A stretch of 64,000 bases of DNA from JADJOY01 sp016713535 [NCBI: Deltaproteobacteria bacterium] (GTDB taxonomy: Bacteria > JADJOY01). The stretch is from assembly GCA_016713535.1 (NCBI GenBank), contig JADJOY010000018.1, positions 209,928 to 273,927 of the forward strand, given 5' to 3'. Positions 42,565 through 55,667 of this stretch are shown here, piece by piece. Position 1 is the stretch's first letter. Each line of letters begins with the position of its first letter. Below the pieces are notes generated by a model. The model made no database searches, had not been told where the DNA came from, and saw nothing but the letters and a program-made list of their open reading frames with translations. Position numbers and translations under genes: made by a program.

Positions 42565-43473
42565 ATGACGAGCCGTACGCAGCGGGCGTGGATCGCGTGC
42601 GTGATCGTGACGTCGGCCGCGAGCTTTGCGCGCGCCGCCGAGCCGAAGGCCGCGACGAGCGCGACTCCACCCGCCAGTCCGGTCGCCTCGCCCGCGGCCC
42701 AGCCCGCCGACCCGACGGCGGGGCTCACGATCGACCGGCTCGAGTGGTCCGGGCTACCGGCTGGCGCCGAGGTGGTGGTGATCGAGAACGACTACGGCGA
42801 CGTGCGGATCCGGGGGGCCAAGGGCGACGACGTCGTCGAGGCGCACACCGTCGTGCAGCGCCTCGACAGCGCCGGTGAGAAGCTCGTGCTCGCCGTCGAA
42901 CGGATCGGCGCCACGCTCGTGATCCGCGTCGAGTACCCGCCGGCGACTCCGCCCGATCCCATGGCCCGCGCCAGGCGCGAGCGCCACGACCGCGCCGACA
43001 TTGCCGTGTTCGTGACCGACGGCGTGCGCGTCGAAGCGCGGACCCGCGGCGGCATCGTCCACGTCAAGGGGTTCAAGGGCGACGGAATCGACGCGCAGAC
43101 CGATACCGGCGCCATCCGGATCGTCGCCGAGAAGAGCGTGCGCGCGCGCAGCACCAGCGGCCCGATCCACGTGCTCGTCCGGGAGCCCGAGGGCCAGCGG
43201 TCGATGTGGCTCGAGAGCGAGTCCGGCTCGATCGAGGCCGAGCTGCCGCCCGAGGCGGACCTGGACGTGCGGGTTCGCACCGGAGGCAAGGTCGAGCTGG
43301 GCTATCCAGCGAAGGTCGAATCGAAGGACGGCCGGAGTCGTGCGAGCTTCGAGCTCGGCAAGGGCGATCGGGTGCTCGTGGTAGAGAGCAGGTCGGGTGA
43401 CGTCCGGATCGCGCCTGCACCGGCGTGGAAGCCCGAGCCCGGCCAACAGCGCGAGCGCGAACCGGACGAGTGA
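42565..43473 (+). CDS. DUF4097-type exported beta-repeat protein
   Basis: 302 residues with a signal peptide (ending ARAAEPK) and a Pro/Ala-rich spacer. From residue 70, repeated short strands such as VVIENDYGDVRIRGAKGDD, TRGGIVHVKGFKGDGIDAQT, DTGAIRIVAEKSVRARSTSG and SESGSIEAELP are the stacked-strand pattern of DUF4097 putative adhesins. It follows the DUF2959 gene closely and is probably in the same operon. Confidence 0.78.
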   Translation: MTSRTQRAWIACVIVTSAASFARAAEPKAATSATPPASPVASPAAQPADPTAGLTIDRLEWSGLPAGAEVVVIENDYGDVRIRGAKGDDVVEAHTVVQRLDSAGEKLVLAVERIGATLVIRVEYPPATPPDPMARARRERHDRADIAVFVTDGVRVEARTRGGIVHVKGFKGDGIDAQTDTGAIRIVAEKSVRARSTSGPIHVLVREPEGQRSMWLESESGSIEAELPPEADLDVRVRTGGKVELGYPAKVESKDGRSRASFELGKGDRVLVVESRSGDVRIAPAPAWKPEPGQQREREPDE

Positions 43474-43567
43474 GCGAGGGATGGGGCGCGCCGGATCGTG
43501 TGGATCGCGGCGGCACGGGGGACGAGCGTCGCGCCACGGGCGCGGCGCGAGGGACGAGGGGGCTGGC

Positions 43568-45721
43568 ATGAGCGTGGAACGAGGTCGGAGGTCGGGGCGC
43601 GGCGCGAGCCGCATCGGGGCGGCGCTCCTCGCCGTCGTGGGCATCGCGGGGGTCGCGAGCGCACAGGACGGCTCGATCCAGGTCGAGCAGAGCGCCGCGA
43701 TCGGTGCTCACTCGGTGGACGTCGACCTGCGCAACCTGCCGAAGGTGCCCGACTGGAAGCCGGGCGATCCGATCGTGGAGATCCCGCTGCGCCGCCGCCC
43801 GCCCGCCAGCGGGCTCGAGTTCACGCCGGCGGCTCCCGCGCTCGATCCGCTGCTCAAGGTGCAGGCGGGCTCGCGCGGTCCCAGCTCGCAGGCGTTCTCC
43901 GCGCCCAGCGCGAACTTCGCCGGGCAGGGCTACACGGGTGTCAACCCACCCGATCCCACCGGTGCCGCCGGCCCCAACCACTACATCCAGATGATCAACG
44001 GCAGCGGCGGCGCGATCTTCAGGGTCTACGACAAGACCGGCGCCACGGTCGCGGGTCCGACGAACCTCGACAGCCTCGGCACCGGCTCGTGCGCGAGCGG
44101 GCTCGGTGACCCGGTCGCGCTGTGGGACCGGCTCGCGAACCGCTTCCTGCTCACCGAATTCGCGTCGCTCGGCAATCACCTGTGCGTGTACGTGTCGAAG
44201 ACCGCCGATCCCGTGAGCGGCGGCTGGTGGGCGTACGACTTCTCGCTCGGCCAGTTCCCCGACTACCCGAAGTACGCGGTCTGGCCCACCGCCTTCTTCG
44301 TCGGGACCAACGAGTCGACCCCGGCGCTCTACGCCCTCGACCGCACCAAGATGCTGAGCGGTCTGGCCGCGACCTCGATCCGCCTCACCGCGCCCGGCCT
44401 GTCGGGGTTCGGCTTCCAGATGGTCACGCCGGCCAACTTCGACGGCGCCGTGGCACCGCCCGCCAACTCGCCGGCGTGGTTCCTGCGCCACCGCGACGAC
44501 GAGGTCCACAACGCCGGTAGCAACAACGCCAGCCAGGACTACATCGACCTCTTCGCCTTCACGCCCAACTTCACCACTCCCGCGAGCTCGACGCTGGTCG
44601 GGCCCACGTCGGTGGCGATGGCCGAGATCGACTCGGATCTGTGTGGGTTGACCTCGTTCTCGTGCATCCCGCAGCCGGGCACCACCGTGAAGCTCGACCC
44701 GCTCCGCGAAGTGGTGATGCAGCCAGCCCAGTACCGCAACGACGTGGGCGGTCACGAGACGATCGTCGGCAGCCTCGCCACCGACGTCACCGGCTCCGAC
44801 CAGGCGGGCGTGCGCTGGTTCGAGCTGCGCCGGAACGGCGCCGGCGCGTGGTCGCTCTTCCAGCAAGGCAGCTACTCGCCGAACTCGACCAACCGCTGGA
44901 TGAGCTCGATCGCGATGGACCGAGACGGCGACATCGCGCTCGCTTACAGCGTGTCGTCGAGCGCCGTGAACCCCGGGCTCTCGTACACCGGACGCACCTC
45001 GGCGGCCGGCGTGGGAACGATGCCCGAGGCCGAGACCTCGATCGTCGCGGGAGTGGGCAAGGACAGCTCGAACCGCTACGGCGACTACCACCACATGTCG
45101 ATCGACCCGGCGGACGACTGCACGTTCTGGTTCACCGGGATGCGCGCCAACTCGAACACGTGGGCGACGCAGGTCGCCGCGTTCAAGTTCGACACCTGCG
45201 GTGCCGCGCCGACGTGCACCGACGGCGACGGCGACGGCTGGGGGAACCCGGGCAGCAGCGCATGCAGCGCCGGTTCGGCCACGGACTGCAACGACGCCAA
45301 CGGCGCGGTGAACCCGGGCGCCACCGAGGTTCCGGGCAACGGTGTCGACGACGACTGCAACCCGGCCACGCCCGACTCGTCGTGCACGGACCTCGACGGC
45401 GACGGATACGGCAGCCCGGCGTCGGCGACCTGCGCTCATCCGCAGCTCGACTGCAACGACGGCAACGCGGCGGTGAACCCAGGCGCCACCGAGGTTCCGG
45501 GCAACGGTCTCGACGACGACTGCAACGCCGCGACCAGCGACTGCAAGGACCTGGACGGTGACGGCTACGGCAGCCCGGGCAGCGCCGCGTGTAGCAACGG
45601 CTCGGCGACCGACTGCAACGACTCGAGCGCCTCGGTGAACCCAGGCGCGACCGAGATCCCGGGGAACGGCGTCGACGACGACTGCAACTCGGCCACGCCG
45701 GGTGGGTGCTCGCAGCCGTAA
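43568..45721 (+). CDS. Large exported protein with C-terminal MopE-type metal-binding repeats
   Basis: 717 residues. Signal peptide ends ASAQDGS. Residues 110-530 form a beta-propeller-like secreted domain (FAGQGYTGVNPPDPTGAAGP, HYIQMINGSGGAIFRVYDKT, RFLLTEFASLGNHLCVYVS). The C-terminus carries three units of the form DCND...NPGATEVPGNGVDDDCN, the repeat found in the copper-binding MopE of Methylococcus and in many Myxococcota surface proteins; the Asp/Asn/Cys set suggests calcium or copper binding. The ATG at 43568 is preceded by GAGGGGG. Confidence 0.85.
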   Translation: MSVERGRRSGRGASRIGAALLAVVGIAGVASAQDGSIQVEQSAAIGAHSVDVDLRNLPKVPDWKPGDPIVEIPLRRRPPASGLEFTPAAPALDPLLKVQAGSRGPSSQAFSAPSANFAGQGYTGVNPPDPTGAAGPNHYIQMINGSGGAIFRVYDKTGATVAGPTNLDSLGTGSCASGLGDPVALWDRLANRFLLTEFASLGNHLCVYVSKTADPVSGGWWAYDFSLGQFPDYPKYAVWPTAFFVGTNESTPALYALDRTKMLSGLAATSIRLTAPGLSGFGFQMVTPANFDGAVAPPANSPAWFLRHRDDEVHNAGSNNASQDYIDLFAFTPNFTTPASSTLVGPTSVAMAEIDSDLCGLTSFSCIPQPGTTVKLDPLREVVMQPAQYRNDVGGHETIVGSLATDVTGSDQAGVRWFELRRNGAGAWSLFQQGSYSPNSTNRWMSSIAMDRDGDIALAYSVSSSAVNPGLSYTGRTSAAGVGTMPEAETSIVAGVGKDSSNRYGDYHHMSIDPADDCTFWFTGMRANSNTWATQVAAFKFDTCGAAPTCTDGDGDGWGNPGSSACSAGSATDCNDANGAVNPGATEVPGNGVDDDCNPATPDSSCTDLDGDGYGSPASATCAHPQLDCNDGNAAVNPGATEVPGNGLDDDCNAATSDCKDLDGDGYGSPGSAACSNGSATDCNDSSASVNPGATEIPGNGVDDDCNSATPGGCSQP
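45284..45688 (+). repeat. Three MopE-type repeats in the coding sequence
   Basis: 78-base units at 45284-45361, 45449-45526 and 45611-45688, spaced 165 and 162 bases, each encoding DCND-x5-VNPGATE-[VI]-PGNG-[VL]-DDDCN. Confidence 0.85.
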
Positions 45722-45751
45722 CCGATCCTCTTCCCGCCGCGCTGGACCTTC

Positions 45752-45787
45752 GGGGGCGCTCCGCTTGCCGGGGCGCCCCCGCGCTTT
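45752..45787 (+). terminator. Rho-independent terminator after the MopE-repeat gene
   Basis: GGGGGCGC (45752-45759) pairs with GCGCCCCC (45773-45780), then GCGCTTTTC. It lies 31 bases after the stop. Confidence 0.75.
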
Positions 45788-45812
45788 TCGGGGTCGACGG
45801 ATTTTGAGAAGC

Positions 45813-45825
45813 ACTATCAAATAGT
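45813..45825. promoter_or_regulatory. AT-rich palindrome upstream of the adhesin-like gene
   Basis: ACTAT-CAA-ATAGT is a 13-base palindrome in an AT-rich island (about 45800-45855) that also holds AATAATTCTCGATATTTG. In a 70% GC genome this is the likely promoter and operator zone for the gene starting at 45951. Confidence 0.45.
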
Positions 45826-45950
45826 CAATAATTCTCGATATTTGCGTAGTTGAATCCAGCTGGCTGCCTTCGGATACTCGCCCGCGGCGCGCCCCGAATC
45901 GGAACCGGCGCGTATCCATCGTCGACGAGCGACGAGAGCGGAGGAGTGCG

Positions 45951-46978
45951 ATGGCGAGGAGGGCGAGCTGGGTTATCGGGTTGGGGCTGGTGGCGGGGTT
46001 GGTGCCGCGTCTCGCGAGCGCCGCGTGCACCGCGCAGGTCGTGAACAACCAGTTCGTGGTGAGCGGCTGCGACCTGGTGGTGACCGGCGGCAACGTGATC
46101 GTCATCAACGGCGCGGGCTCGACGGCTACGGCCAACGGCAAGGGCAACGTCATCGTCGGCTACAACGAGCAGCGCGGCAGCGGCAACGACCGCCGCACCG
46201 GCTCGCACAACGTGGTGATCGGCGCGAAGAACAACTTCACCCAGTACGGAGGGGTCGTCGCCGGCTACCAGAACGAAGCGGCGGCTGCCTACGCGTGCGT
46301 GAACGGCGGCTCCGAGAACACCGCGAGCGGGCCTTATGCGGCGGTCGCTGGCGGCCGTCAGAACGTCGCGAGCGGTGACTACGGCTCGATCACCGGGGGC
46401 CAGTACGGCCAGGCCAAGGGTGGCTCGTCGATGGTGCTCGGCGGGTGGAGCAACAACGCGGAGACCAACTTCGCGACGGTCGTCGGCGGCTGGGGAAACC
46501 GGGCCACGAGCTCGACGCCGGGCGACAAGTACTCGCCGTCGTACGCGACCGTGACCGGCGGAAGCGCGAACGTCGCGAGCGGCTACTACGCGACGGTCAC
46601 CGGCGGGTACAGCAACGTGGCCTCCGCTTCGAATTCATCCGTGAGCGGCGGCGCGCTGAACACGGCCAGCGCGATCGACGCTACGGTGTCAGGCGGGATG
46701 GCCAACGTCGCCGGCCCCGGCAGCAGTCCGACGTTCAACCCCACATCCCCCAGCCAGGGAGCCGCGGTGTGCGGCGGAGCGGCGAACGTCGCGACCGGTC
46801 AGGTCGCGGCGGTCACGGCTGGCTACCTGAACACGGCGAGCGGATTTGCCACGGCGGTCTCGGGAGGCGCCGGCAACGACGCCACCTACACCTACGCGAC
46901 GGTCAGCGGCGGCAACAGCCGCACCGCGAGGCTGGGCTCAGCGACTGGGTGGCTGGCAGCCTCTTCCAGGACCAGTGA
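45951..46978 (+). CDS. YadA-head-like repeat protein, exported (frameshifted end)
   Basis: About 342 residues when corrected. Signal peptide ends LASAACT. From residue 100 on, 14-16-residue repeats of the form ATVSGGxxNxASG (AAVAGGRQNVASGDYGSITG, ATVTGGSANVASGYYATVTG) make the left-handed beta-roll typical of trimeric autotransporter heads. No membrane anchor or YadA barrel is present. The raw frame reads on into the next gene; adding one base at the GG of 46930-46931 gives a natural ending GLSDWVAGSLFQDQ and a stop at 46978. Confidence 0.75.
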
Positions 46979-47063
46979 GCGTCTCTCCGACCGTGTGGCT
47001 GGCGTCGCTCGCGACGCTGTGGCAAGAAGACGGGACCATCTCGTTCGACCTCGGGGGGAGACC

Positions 47064-47558
47064 ATGAAGACTTCGAAGTGGCTGGTGGCGGGCGCGGTTG
47101 CGTGTACGGCGCTGGCGTGGGGATCGGTGGCGCGGGCGGGCGATCCGCTCGGTGGCTTCGGCAAAGCGCTCGACCAGGCCTCTCAGACCAAGGCCGCGGC
47201 CGAGCAGACGAAGAGCTCGGCTGAAGCGACGGTCGACGCTGCGAAGGGCGCCGCCGGCGGCGCCGAGGCGGCCGCCGCTGGCGCCGGCGATTCGGCGAAA
47301 GCGGCGGGCGAAGCCGCCGTGACCGACGCCAAGGCGCAGGCGGCCGGCGCCGTCGAAGGCGCGAAGGCGGAGGCTCAGACGCAGGCGGCCGGTGCCGCGG
47401 CGGAGGCGAGCGGTGCTGCGACCGGCGCCGTGAACGACGCCACCGGCACGGCGGCGAAGAAGGTCGGCGAGGCGACCGCGCCGGTGAACAACGCGCTCGG
47501 CACCGCCAACCAGCTCAACCAGGGCGTGCAGAACGCGCTGCCCACACCGACGAAGTGA
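47064..47558 (+). CDS. Exported Ala-rich helical protein
   Basis: 164 residues. Signal peptide ends GSVARAGDP. The mature part is low-complexity, Ala/Gly/Lys/Glu-rich and strongly helical (AAEQTKSSAEATVDAAKGA; later AQTQAAGAAAEASGAAT), like LEA-type or periplasmic coiled-coil proteins. GGGGGGAG precedes the ATG. It appears fused to the previous gene only because of the frameshift at 46930. Function unknown. Confidence 0.7.
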   Translation: MKTSKWLVAGAVACTALAWGSVARAGDPLGGFGKALDQASQTKAAAEQTKSSAEATVDAAKGAAGGAEAAAAGAGDSAKAAGEAAVTDAKAQAAGAVEGAKAEAQTQAAGAAAEASGAATGAVNDATGTAAKKVGEATAPVNNALGTANQLNQGVQNALPTPTK

Positions 47559-47593
47559 TCCACCGCGCCCGTGACGGCGCGACGTGAAGGAAG

Positions 47594-47627
47594 CGGGGCC
47601 GCGAGCGATCGCGGCCCCGTTCGTTTC
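47594..47627 (+). terminator. Terminator after the Ala-rich protein gene
   Basis: CGGGGCCGCG (47594-47603) pairs with CGCGGCCCCG (47610-47619) across AGCGAT, followed by TTCGTTTC. Confidence 0.7.
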
Positions 47628-47753
47628 GGCTATCTTGAAGGTTCGCGCGGCCCCGGCACGGTCGAGCGCCCGCCACCACCCATCCGCGAGTCCCTCCCCA
47701 CTCTCGTTCCGGCGCCCGCCACGGTGGGCGCATCGTCGAGGCGTCGACGCGTC

Positions 47754-50700
47754 ATGTCCGCTCCCATCCGGCTCACCGGCTGCCGCCAGCACAACCTCAA
47801 GGGTTTCGACCTCGAGATCCCCCGCGGCCAGTACGTGGTGGTGACCGGCGTGTCCGGCTCGGGGAAGAGCTCGCTCGCGTTCGACACGCTGTTCGCCGAA
47901 GGGCAGCGCCGCTACGTCGAGTCGTTCAGCGCCTATGCGCGCCAGTTCCTGGAGCGCATGAACCGCCCGGCGATCGACGGCGTGGAGGGGATCCCGCCGG
48001 CGGTCGCGATCGAGCAGGGCAACACGGTGCGCTCGAGCCGCTCCACCGTCGGCACGGTCACCGAGATCCACGACTACGTGAAGGTGCTGTTCGCACGCGC
48101 CGGTGTCCGCCACTGCGACACATGCGATCGACCGGTGCTGCGCGCCACCCCGGAGACCGTGGCCGACGAGCTGCTCGAGGCGCGCGCCGGTGAGAGCGTG
48201 CTGATCGGCTTCGAGGCCCCGACCGCGCCCCCCGAGGACTTCCCGGTCATCGTCGAGCAGCTTCGCCGCCAAGGATTCATCCGGCTGCTGGCCAACGGTG
48301 CCGTCACCCGCCTCGACGAGCTCACCGCGTTCCCTCGAGGCGGCGAGTTCCTGGTGGTGCTCGATCGCGTCGCGGTCGAGCCTGCACGGCGCGGACGATT
48401 GGTGGAGGCGCTCGAGCAGGCGTTCGCGCACGGCGCCGGCACCGCCGCCGTGGTGCCGCTCGACGCGGCGGGCACGCCCGCGCCGCACGCGCTCCGTCAC
48501 GACACCCGGCTGCGCTGTCCGGACTGCAAGGTCACGTACCCCGACCCCACTCCGGGGCTCTTCACGTTCAACAACCCGATCGGTGCGTGCCCGACGTGCC
48601 GGGGCTTCGGTCGCACCATCGAGATCGCGCCCGACCTGGTGATCCCCGATCCGCGCAAGACCCTGGTGGAGGGCGCGGTCAAGCCGTTGAGCACCGAGAA
48701 GACCTCATGGGAGCGCGAGGAGCTGACCAAGGCATGCAAGTCGCGCGGCGTGCCGATGAACGTGCCGTACGCGCGCCTCTCCGACGAGCAGCGCGCGTGG
48801 CTGTGGGACGGCGAGCCGGGTGGCTGGGCCAAGAAGAAGTGGTGGGGGATCCGCGGCTGGTTCCAGTGGCTCGAGGGGCGCGTCTACAAGATGCACGTGC
48901 GGGTGCTGCTGTCACGCTACCGCGCCTACGTGACGTGCACCGCGTGCGGCGGTACGCGCTTCAAGCCCGAGACGCTGCGCACGCGGCTCGCGGGCCAGAA
49001 CATCGCCGAGCTCTACGGCGGCTCGGTGGGGATGCTGCGCGCGTTCTTCGACGAGCTCCGGCTACCGCCGGCGCTCGCCGAGGGCACCGAGCCGCTCCTC
49101 GAGGAGATCCGCACCCGCCTCTCCTACCTGTGCGACGTCGGGCTCGAGTACCTGACCCTCGATCGCCAGAGCCGCACCCTCTCGGGCGGCGAGATGCAGC
49201 GGGTGAACCTCACCACCGCGGTGGGGTCTGCGCTCACCAACGCGCTCTTCGTCCTCGACGAGCCCTCGGTCGGTCTGCATCCACGCGACAACGACCGGCT
49301 GGTCAGCATCCTCACGCGGCTCGTCGAGCGCGGGAACACCGCGGTGGTCGTCGAGCACGACCCCGCGCTGATCCTGGGCGCGGATCACCTGATCGACCTC
49401 GGCCCCGGCGCCGGCGAGGCGGGCGGCTCGATCCTCTATCAAGGGCCGGTGGAAGGCGCCTCCGCGGTCGCGGCCTCGGCGACCGGCGGCTATCTGTCGG
49501 GACGGATCCGCATCCCGCTACCCGAGAAGCGCCGTGACGTGAGCGGGAAGGCGCTGGTGGTGCGCGGCGCGCGCACCCACAACCTCAAGCACGTCGACGT
49601 GCGCTTTCCGCTCCGCGCGCTGACCTGCGTCACCGGTGTGTCGGGCTCGGGCAAGTCGTCTCTCATCGAGGAGGTGCTCTACCGCAACCTGCTGCGCGCG
49701 CGCGGCAAGCCGGTCGAGGATCCGGGCGAGTGCGACGCGATCGAGGGCGGCGACGCCTTCGAGGACGTGGTGTTCGTCGACACGGCACCCATCGGGCGCT
49801 CGCCCAAGTCGATCGTCGGCACGTACCTGAGCGTCTACGACAAGGTCCGCAAGTCGCTCGCCGCCACCCCCGAGGCCCAGGAGGCCGGGATCACGCCGTC
49901 GACGCTCTCGTTCAACACGCCGGGCGGGCGCTGCGAGACCTGCGAGGGCGCGGGCTTCGAGAAGGTCGAGATGCAGTTCCTCGCCGACGTCCACGTGCCG
50001 TGCGCGGACTGCGGCGGCGCGCGCTTCAAGCCCGAGGTGCTGCGCGCGCGCATCCACGGCAAGAACGTCACCGAGATCCTCGACCTCACCCTCGACGACG
50101 CGGTGGACTTCTTCGCCGACGACCGCGAGCTGGTGGCGCGGATGTTGCCGGCGCGCGAGGTCGGGCTCGGCTACCTGCGGATCGGCCAGAGCATCGTGAC
50201 GCTCTCGGGCGGCGAGGCGCAGCGCCTCAAGCTCGCCGCGGCGATCGCGGACTCGGCGCCGCGCCGCCGGGTGGAGGGCCGCGCTCCGTCGGCGCCGGCG
50301 CCGAGCGGCCCTGTGGAGGGCGCCGCTCCGTCGGCGCCGACGCGTCGCGGCCGCGACGGAGCGCGGCCCTCCAGCGGAGCGCGCGGCAACCTCTACCTCT
50401 TCGACGAGCCGTCCACGGGGCTGCACGCCGCCGACCTGCCGCCGCTGTTGCGTGCGTTCGATCTGCTCGTCGAGGCGGGTCACACGCTGATCGTCGTCGA
50501 GCACGCCGGCGAGGTCATCAAGCGCGCCGACTGGGTCGTGGACCTCGGCCCCGAGGCCGGCGAGCGCGGTGGCGAGATCGTCGCCGAGGGCACGCCCGAG
50601 ACCGTGGCCGCCGAGCCCCGTTCGATCACCGGCCGCTTCCTGAAGCCGCTCCTCGAGGGGAAGTCCGAGGCCGAGATGGCGATCGGCGAGGGCGCGATCC

Positions 50701-50767
50701 CTGGCTATGACCCAGCGGCGGGGTTCATCCCCGCCCGGCGGATCGACCGGGCGGGGAAAGCGCACCC
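47754..50767 (+). CDS. uvrA: Tandem UvrA, first half (two ABC ATPase domains)
   Basis: UvrA scans DNA for lesions and loads UvrB in nucleotide excision repair. This first UvrA unit has both ATPase domains: Walker A GVSGSGKS at 32-39 and again in TCVTGVSGSGKSSLI, signatures TLSGGEMQRV and TLSGGEAQRL, Walker B LFVLDEPSVGLHP and LYLFDEPSTGLHA, and zinc-type cysteines (CDTC, CPTC, CTAC, CETC, CADC). Residues 836-878 are an extra Pro/Arg/Ala-rich stretch between the second signature and Walker B, made of hairpin repeats. At the end the reading continues into the second unit if one G is added to the G4 run at 50753-50756, so no separate stop is likely. Confidence 0.9.
50262..50386. repeat. Hairpin-repeat insertion inside uvrA
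   Basis: Three related units, two direct (about 50272-50294 and 50314-50337) and one inverted (about 50350-50374), share TGGAGGGC...GCTCCGTCG. They can fold on each other and encode about 43 in-frame residues absent from ordinary UvrA at this place. They resemble the intergenic CGCTTCGTCG repeats. Confidence 0.75.
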
Positions 50768-53574
<2,807 letters not shown>

Positions 53575-53663
53575 GGCGAGGCGGCGGCCGGGGGCACGCG
53601 CCCGAGGCTGCGTGGATGAGGCCAAGCCTGTAGACTCGTCCCGGGTTTTCGGGAGGGATGACG

Positions 53664-55128
53664 ATGGCACGGCGGCTGCGGCTCGCGCTCTCGGTGCTCG
53701 GTCTCGCGCTGGTGAGCGCGGTCGGTGACTGCCACGTCGCCGTGTACGTGGACGCCGCGAACGCCTCGGGAGTGGAGGACGGCTCCAAGGCGCACCCGTA
53801 CACGACCATCCAGAAGGCGATCGACCAGACGTCGATCCCGGTGGCGGTGGTGATCGCGCCCGGGACCTACGCGGGCTTCACCGTGTCCGCACGTAGCGGG
53901 CTGAGCTTCCAGGCCGCGGGTGCCACCAAGCCAGTGATCGACGGCACGGCGCTGATGTCGACCCTCATCACGATCACAGGCTCCACCGACATCGAGCTAC
54001 GCGGGCTGGCGATCCAGGTGAACCAACGGGATGCCGTACTGGTGACGAACGGCAGCACCGCGACGCTCGCCGGAGTCACGATCGATGGCCCGCCCGCGCC
54101 GCCGTGGCCTTCGAGTCCACCCACCTGCCGCCTGGTCGTGGCCGATCCAGGTACCGCGGTGACGATCGACGGATCGGTGCTGACCGGTGGCCGTGTGGCC
54201 GTGTATCAACTCGGCCCCTCATCGCTCGTGAACGTTCGGCGAGGATCCGTTTTCAGCGACAACTACACGGGGGTCTGGCTGCTCGATGGCGCGAACTTCG
54301 ACATCGCGGGGTCGACGATCGAGTACAGCAGCGATTGCGGTGTTCTGGGGGGGTCGAATGCCAGCCCAGGAACCGTGAACATCCACTCCGGAACGTCCAT
54401 CCGCTGGCCGGGGCGCCTGGGGATCGCGATGAACGCGGAAATGACCACCACGATCTCGGACAGCGAGATTCAGGTCGGAACGAGCGCGACCGCGCTCAAC
54501 TCGCAGCACACTGGTTCGACGGTGGTCGCCACGGACAGCACTTTCGACGGCGGACAATGGGGTCGGGCCGGGCGCCTCGTCCGGAGGGTATCTCGAGCTG
54601 GTCCACTGCACGGTGAAGAACGCGAGCCGCGCGGTTTCGTCTGAGTTTGCCGGATCGATCGTGGTCGTTCGCGACGGTACGGTAGTCCAGAACAACTCCA
54701 CCGGCGTGGAGGCGAACTTCGATGGCCGAGTCACGATCGAGGGTTCGTCCGTCATCCACAACACCGAGGGCGTCAAGGGCTGGTCCCGATCGGTTCTTCC
54801 GTCCGATCCAAGCATCATCATCCGCGGCGGATCCGTCGTCGCGGACAACTTGGAGAACGGCGTGAACGTTGGAGCCAGGAACCGACTCCTCGTATCCTCG
54901 AGCACCATCCAGTCGAACGGCACCGACGGGATCGTCTGCGAAGGTGCCGTGTGCGACATCGGCGCGGGCACCGGGCTCGGCAACACGATCGCGGGCCACT
55001 CGAGCGCCGGTCGTTACGGCATCAAGTGCCCGAACGCGGGCGTGGCCAACTGCGCGGCTGGCGAGAACGCCTTCACCGACAACGCCACCGACGTCGATCC
55101 GGCGTGCGCGGCGACCTGCGCGCGGTGA
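53664..55128 (+). CDS. Exported right-handed beta-helix protein (frameshifted)
   Basis: About 487 residues when corrected. Signal peptide MARRLRLALSVLGLALVSAV, then VYVDAANASGVEDGSKAHPY with TIQKAIDQ, the start of DUF1565/parallel beta-helix proteins, and many short strand repeats (VVQNNSTGVEANFDGRVTIE, SVIHNTEGVKG, VADNLENGVNV). Two frames join at 54552-54553: dropping one G gives DGDNGVGPGASSGGYLELVH and continues to 55128. ATG 53664 is chosen because GGGAGGG lies six bases before it; the ATG at 53658 touches that site. Polysaccharide binding or cleavage is possible but no catalytic residues are evident. Confidence 0.75.
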
Positions 55129-55158
55129 AGGCGCCTCGTCTCCACGGGCCGTGGCTGC

Positions 55159-55527
55159 TCAGGGCTTCTTGTCCTGGATGATGCAGGTGGTGATGAACGA
55201 CGACGCGGCGTTGTTCTCCTCCGTGCGCCCCTGGATCGACACGTAGTTGGTGTCGGGCGGGCAGGTGAGCTGCTCCTCGCTGTCGCCGCACCAGTAGGTG
55301 AGGGTCGTCGTGCCGGTCTTGCCGGCGACGGTGTGGCCGTCCTCGACCGCGTAGGTCGCGTCGATGAGCCGGACCCGGATCGGGTTGGGCTTCGAGCAGC
55401 TCTCGTTGAGCGTGCCCACCACGTTGTCCGGACGCGCGGCGAGCGCGTCCGAGGCGAGAGTGGCTGCGGCCGCGATCGTCATCGCCGCCGTGCTTCCACG
55501 AACGAGTCGAGAGTGAAGACGGTTCAT
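55159..55527 (-). CDS. Small exported Cys-containing protein
   Basis: 122 residues. Signal peptide ends SDALAARPD. The mature domain has four Cys (Cys44, 80, 89 and 115; motifs NESCSKPNPIRVRLID and YWCGDSEEQLTCP) likely forming two disulfides, and a beta-rich pattern. GGAGCG precedes the ATG. Family not recognised. The gap 55528-55667 upstream holds no other gene. Confidence 0.6.
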   Translation of the reverse strand: MNRLHSRLVRGSTAAMTIAAAATLASDALAARPDNVVGTLNESCSKPNPIRVRLIDATYAVEDGHTVAGKTGTTTLTYWCGDSEEQLTCPPDTNYVSIQGRTEENNAASSFITTCIIQDKKP

Positions 55528-55667
55528 CGCCGCGCTCCTTTCTACAAAGGGCGGCGAGATGGACGGCACTACGTGCAGCCGAATCCCGCGATCGCCCCGG
55601 ATCGGGTTCCCGCCTCCACGAGGAGCAATGCGGATGCCCGAGCGGCGGCAGTGGGCCGGGCTCGATG

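Noticed and set aside
45284-45688. Tandem repeats as a possible recombination or mobile site
   Set aside because: They encode well-known MopE-type protein repeats in frame.
43073-46153. A 1026-residue minus-strand frame
   Set aside because: It runs antisense to the DUF4097, MopE-repeat and adhesin-like genes and has no domain sequence; Arg/Val/Ala bias only.
45951-47558. Single fused adhesin plus Ala-rich protein
   Set aside because: The second part has its own signal peptide and ribosome binding site, and one base at 46930 gives the first part a natural end.
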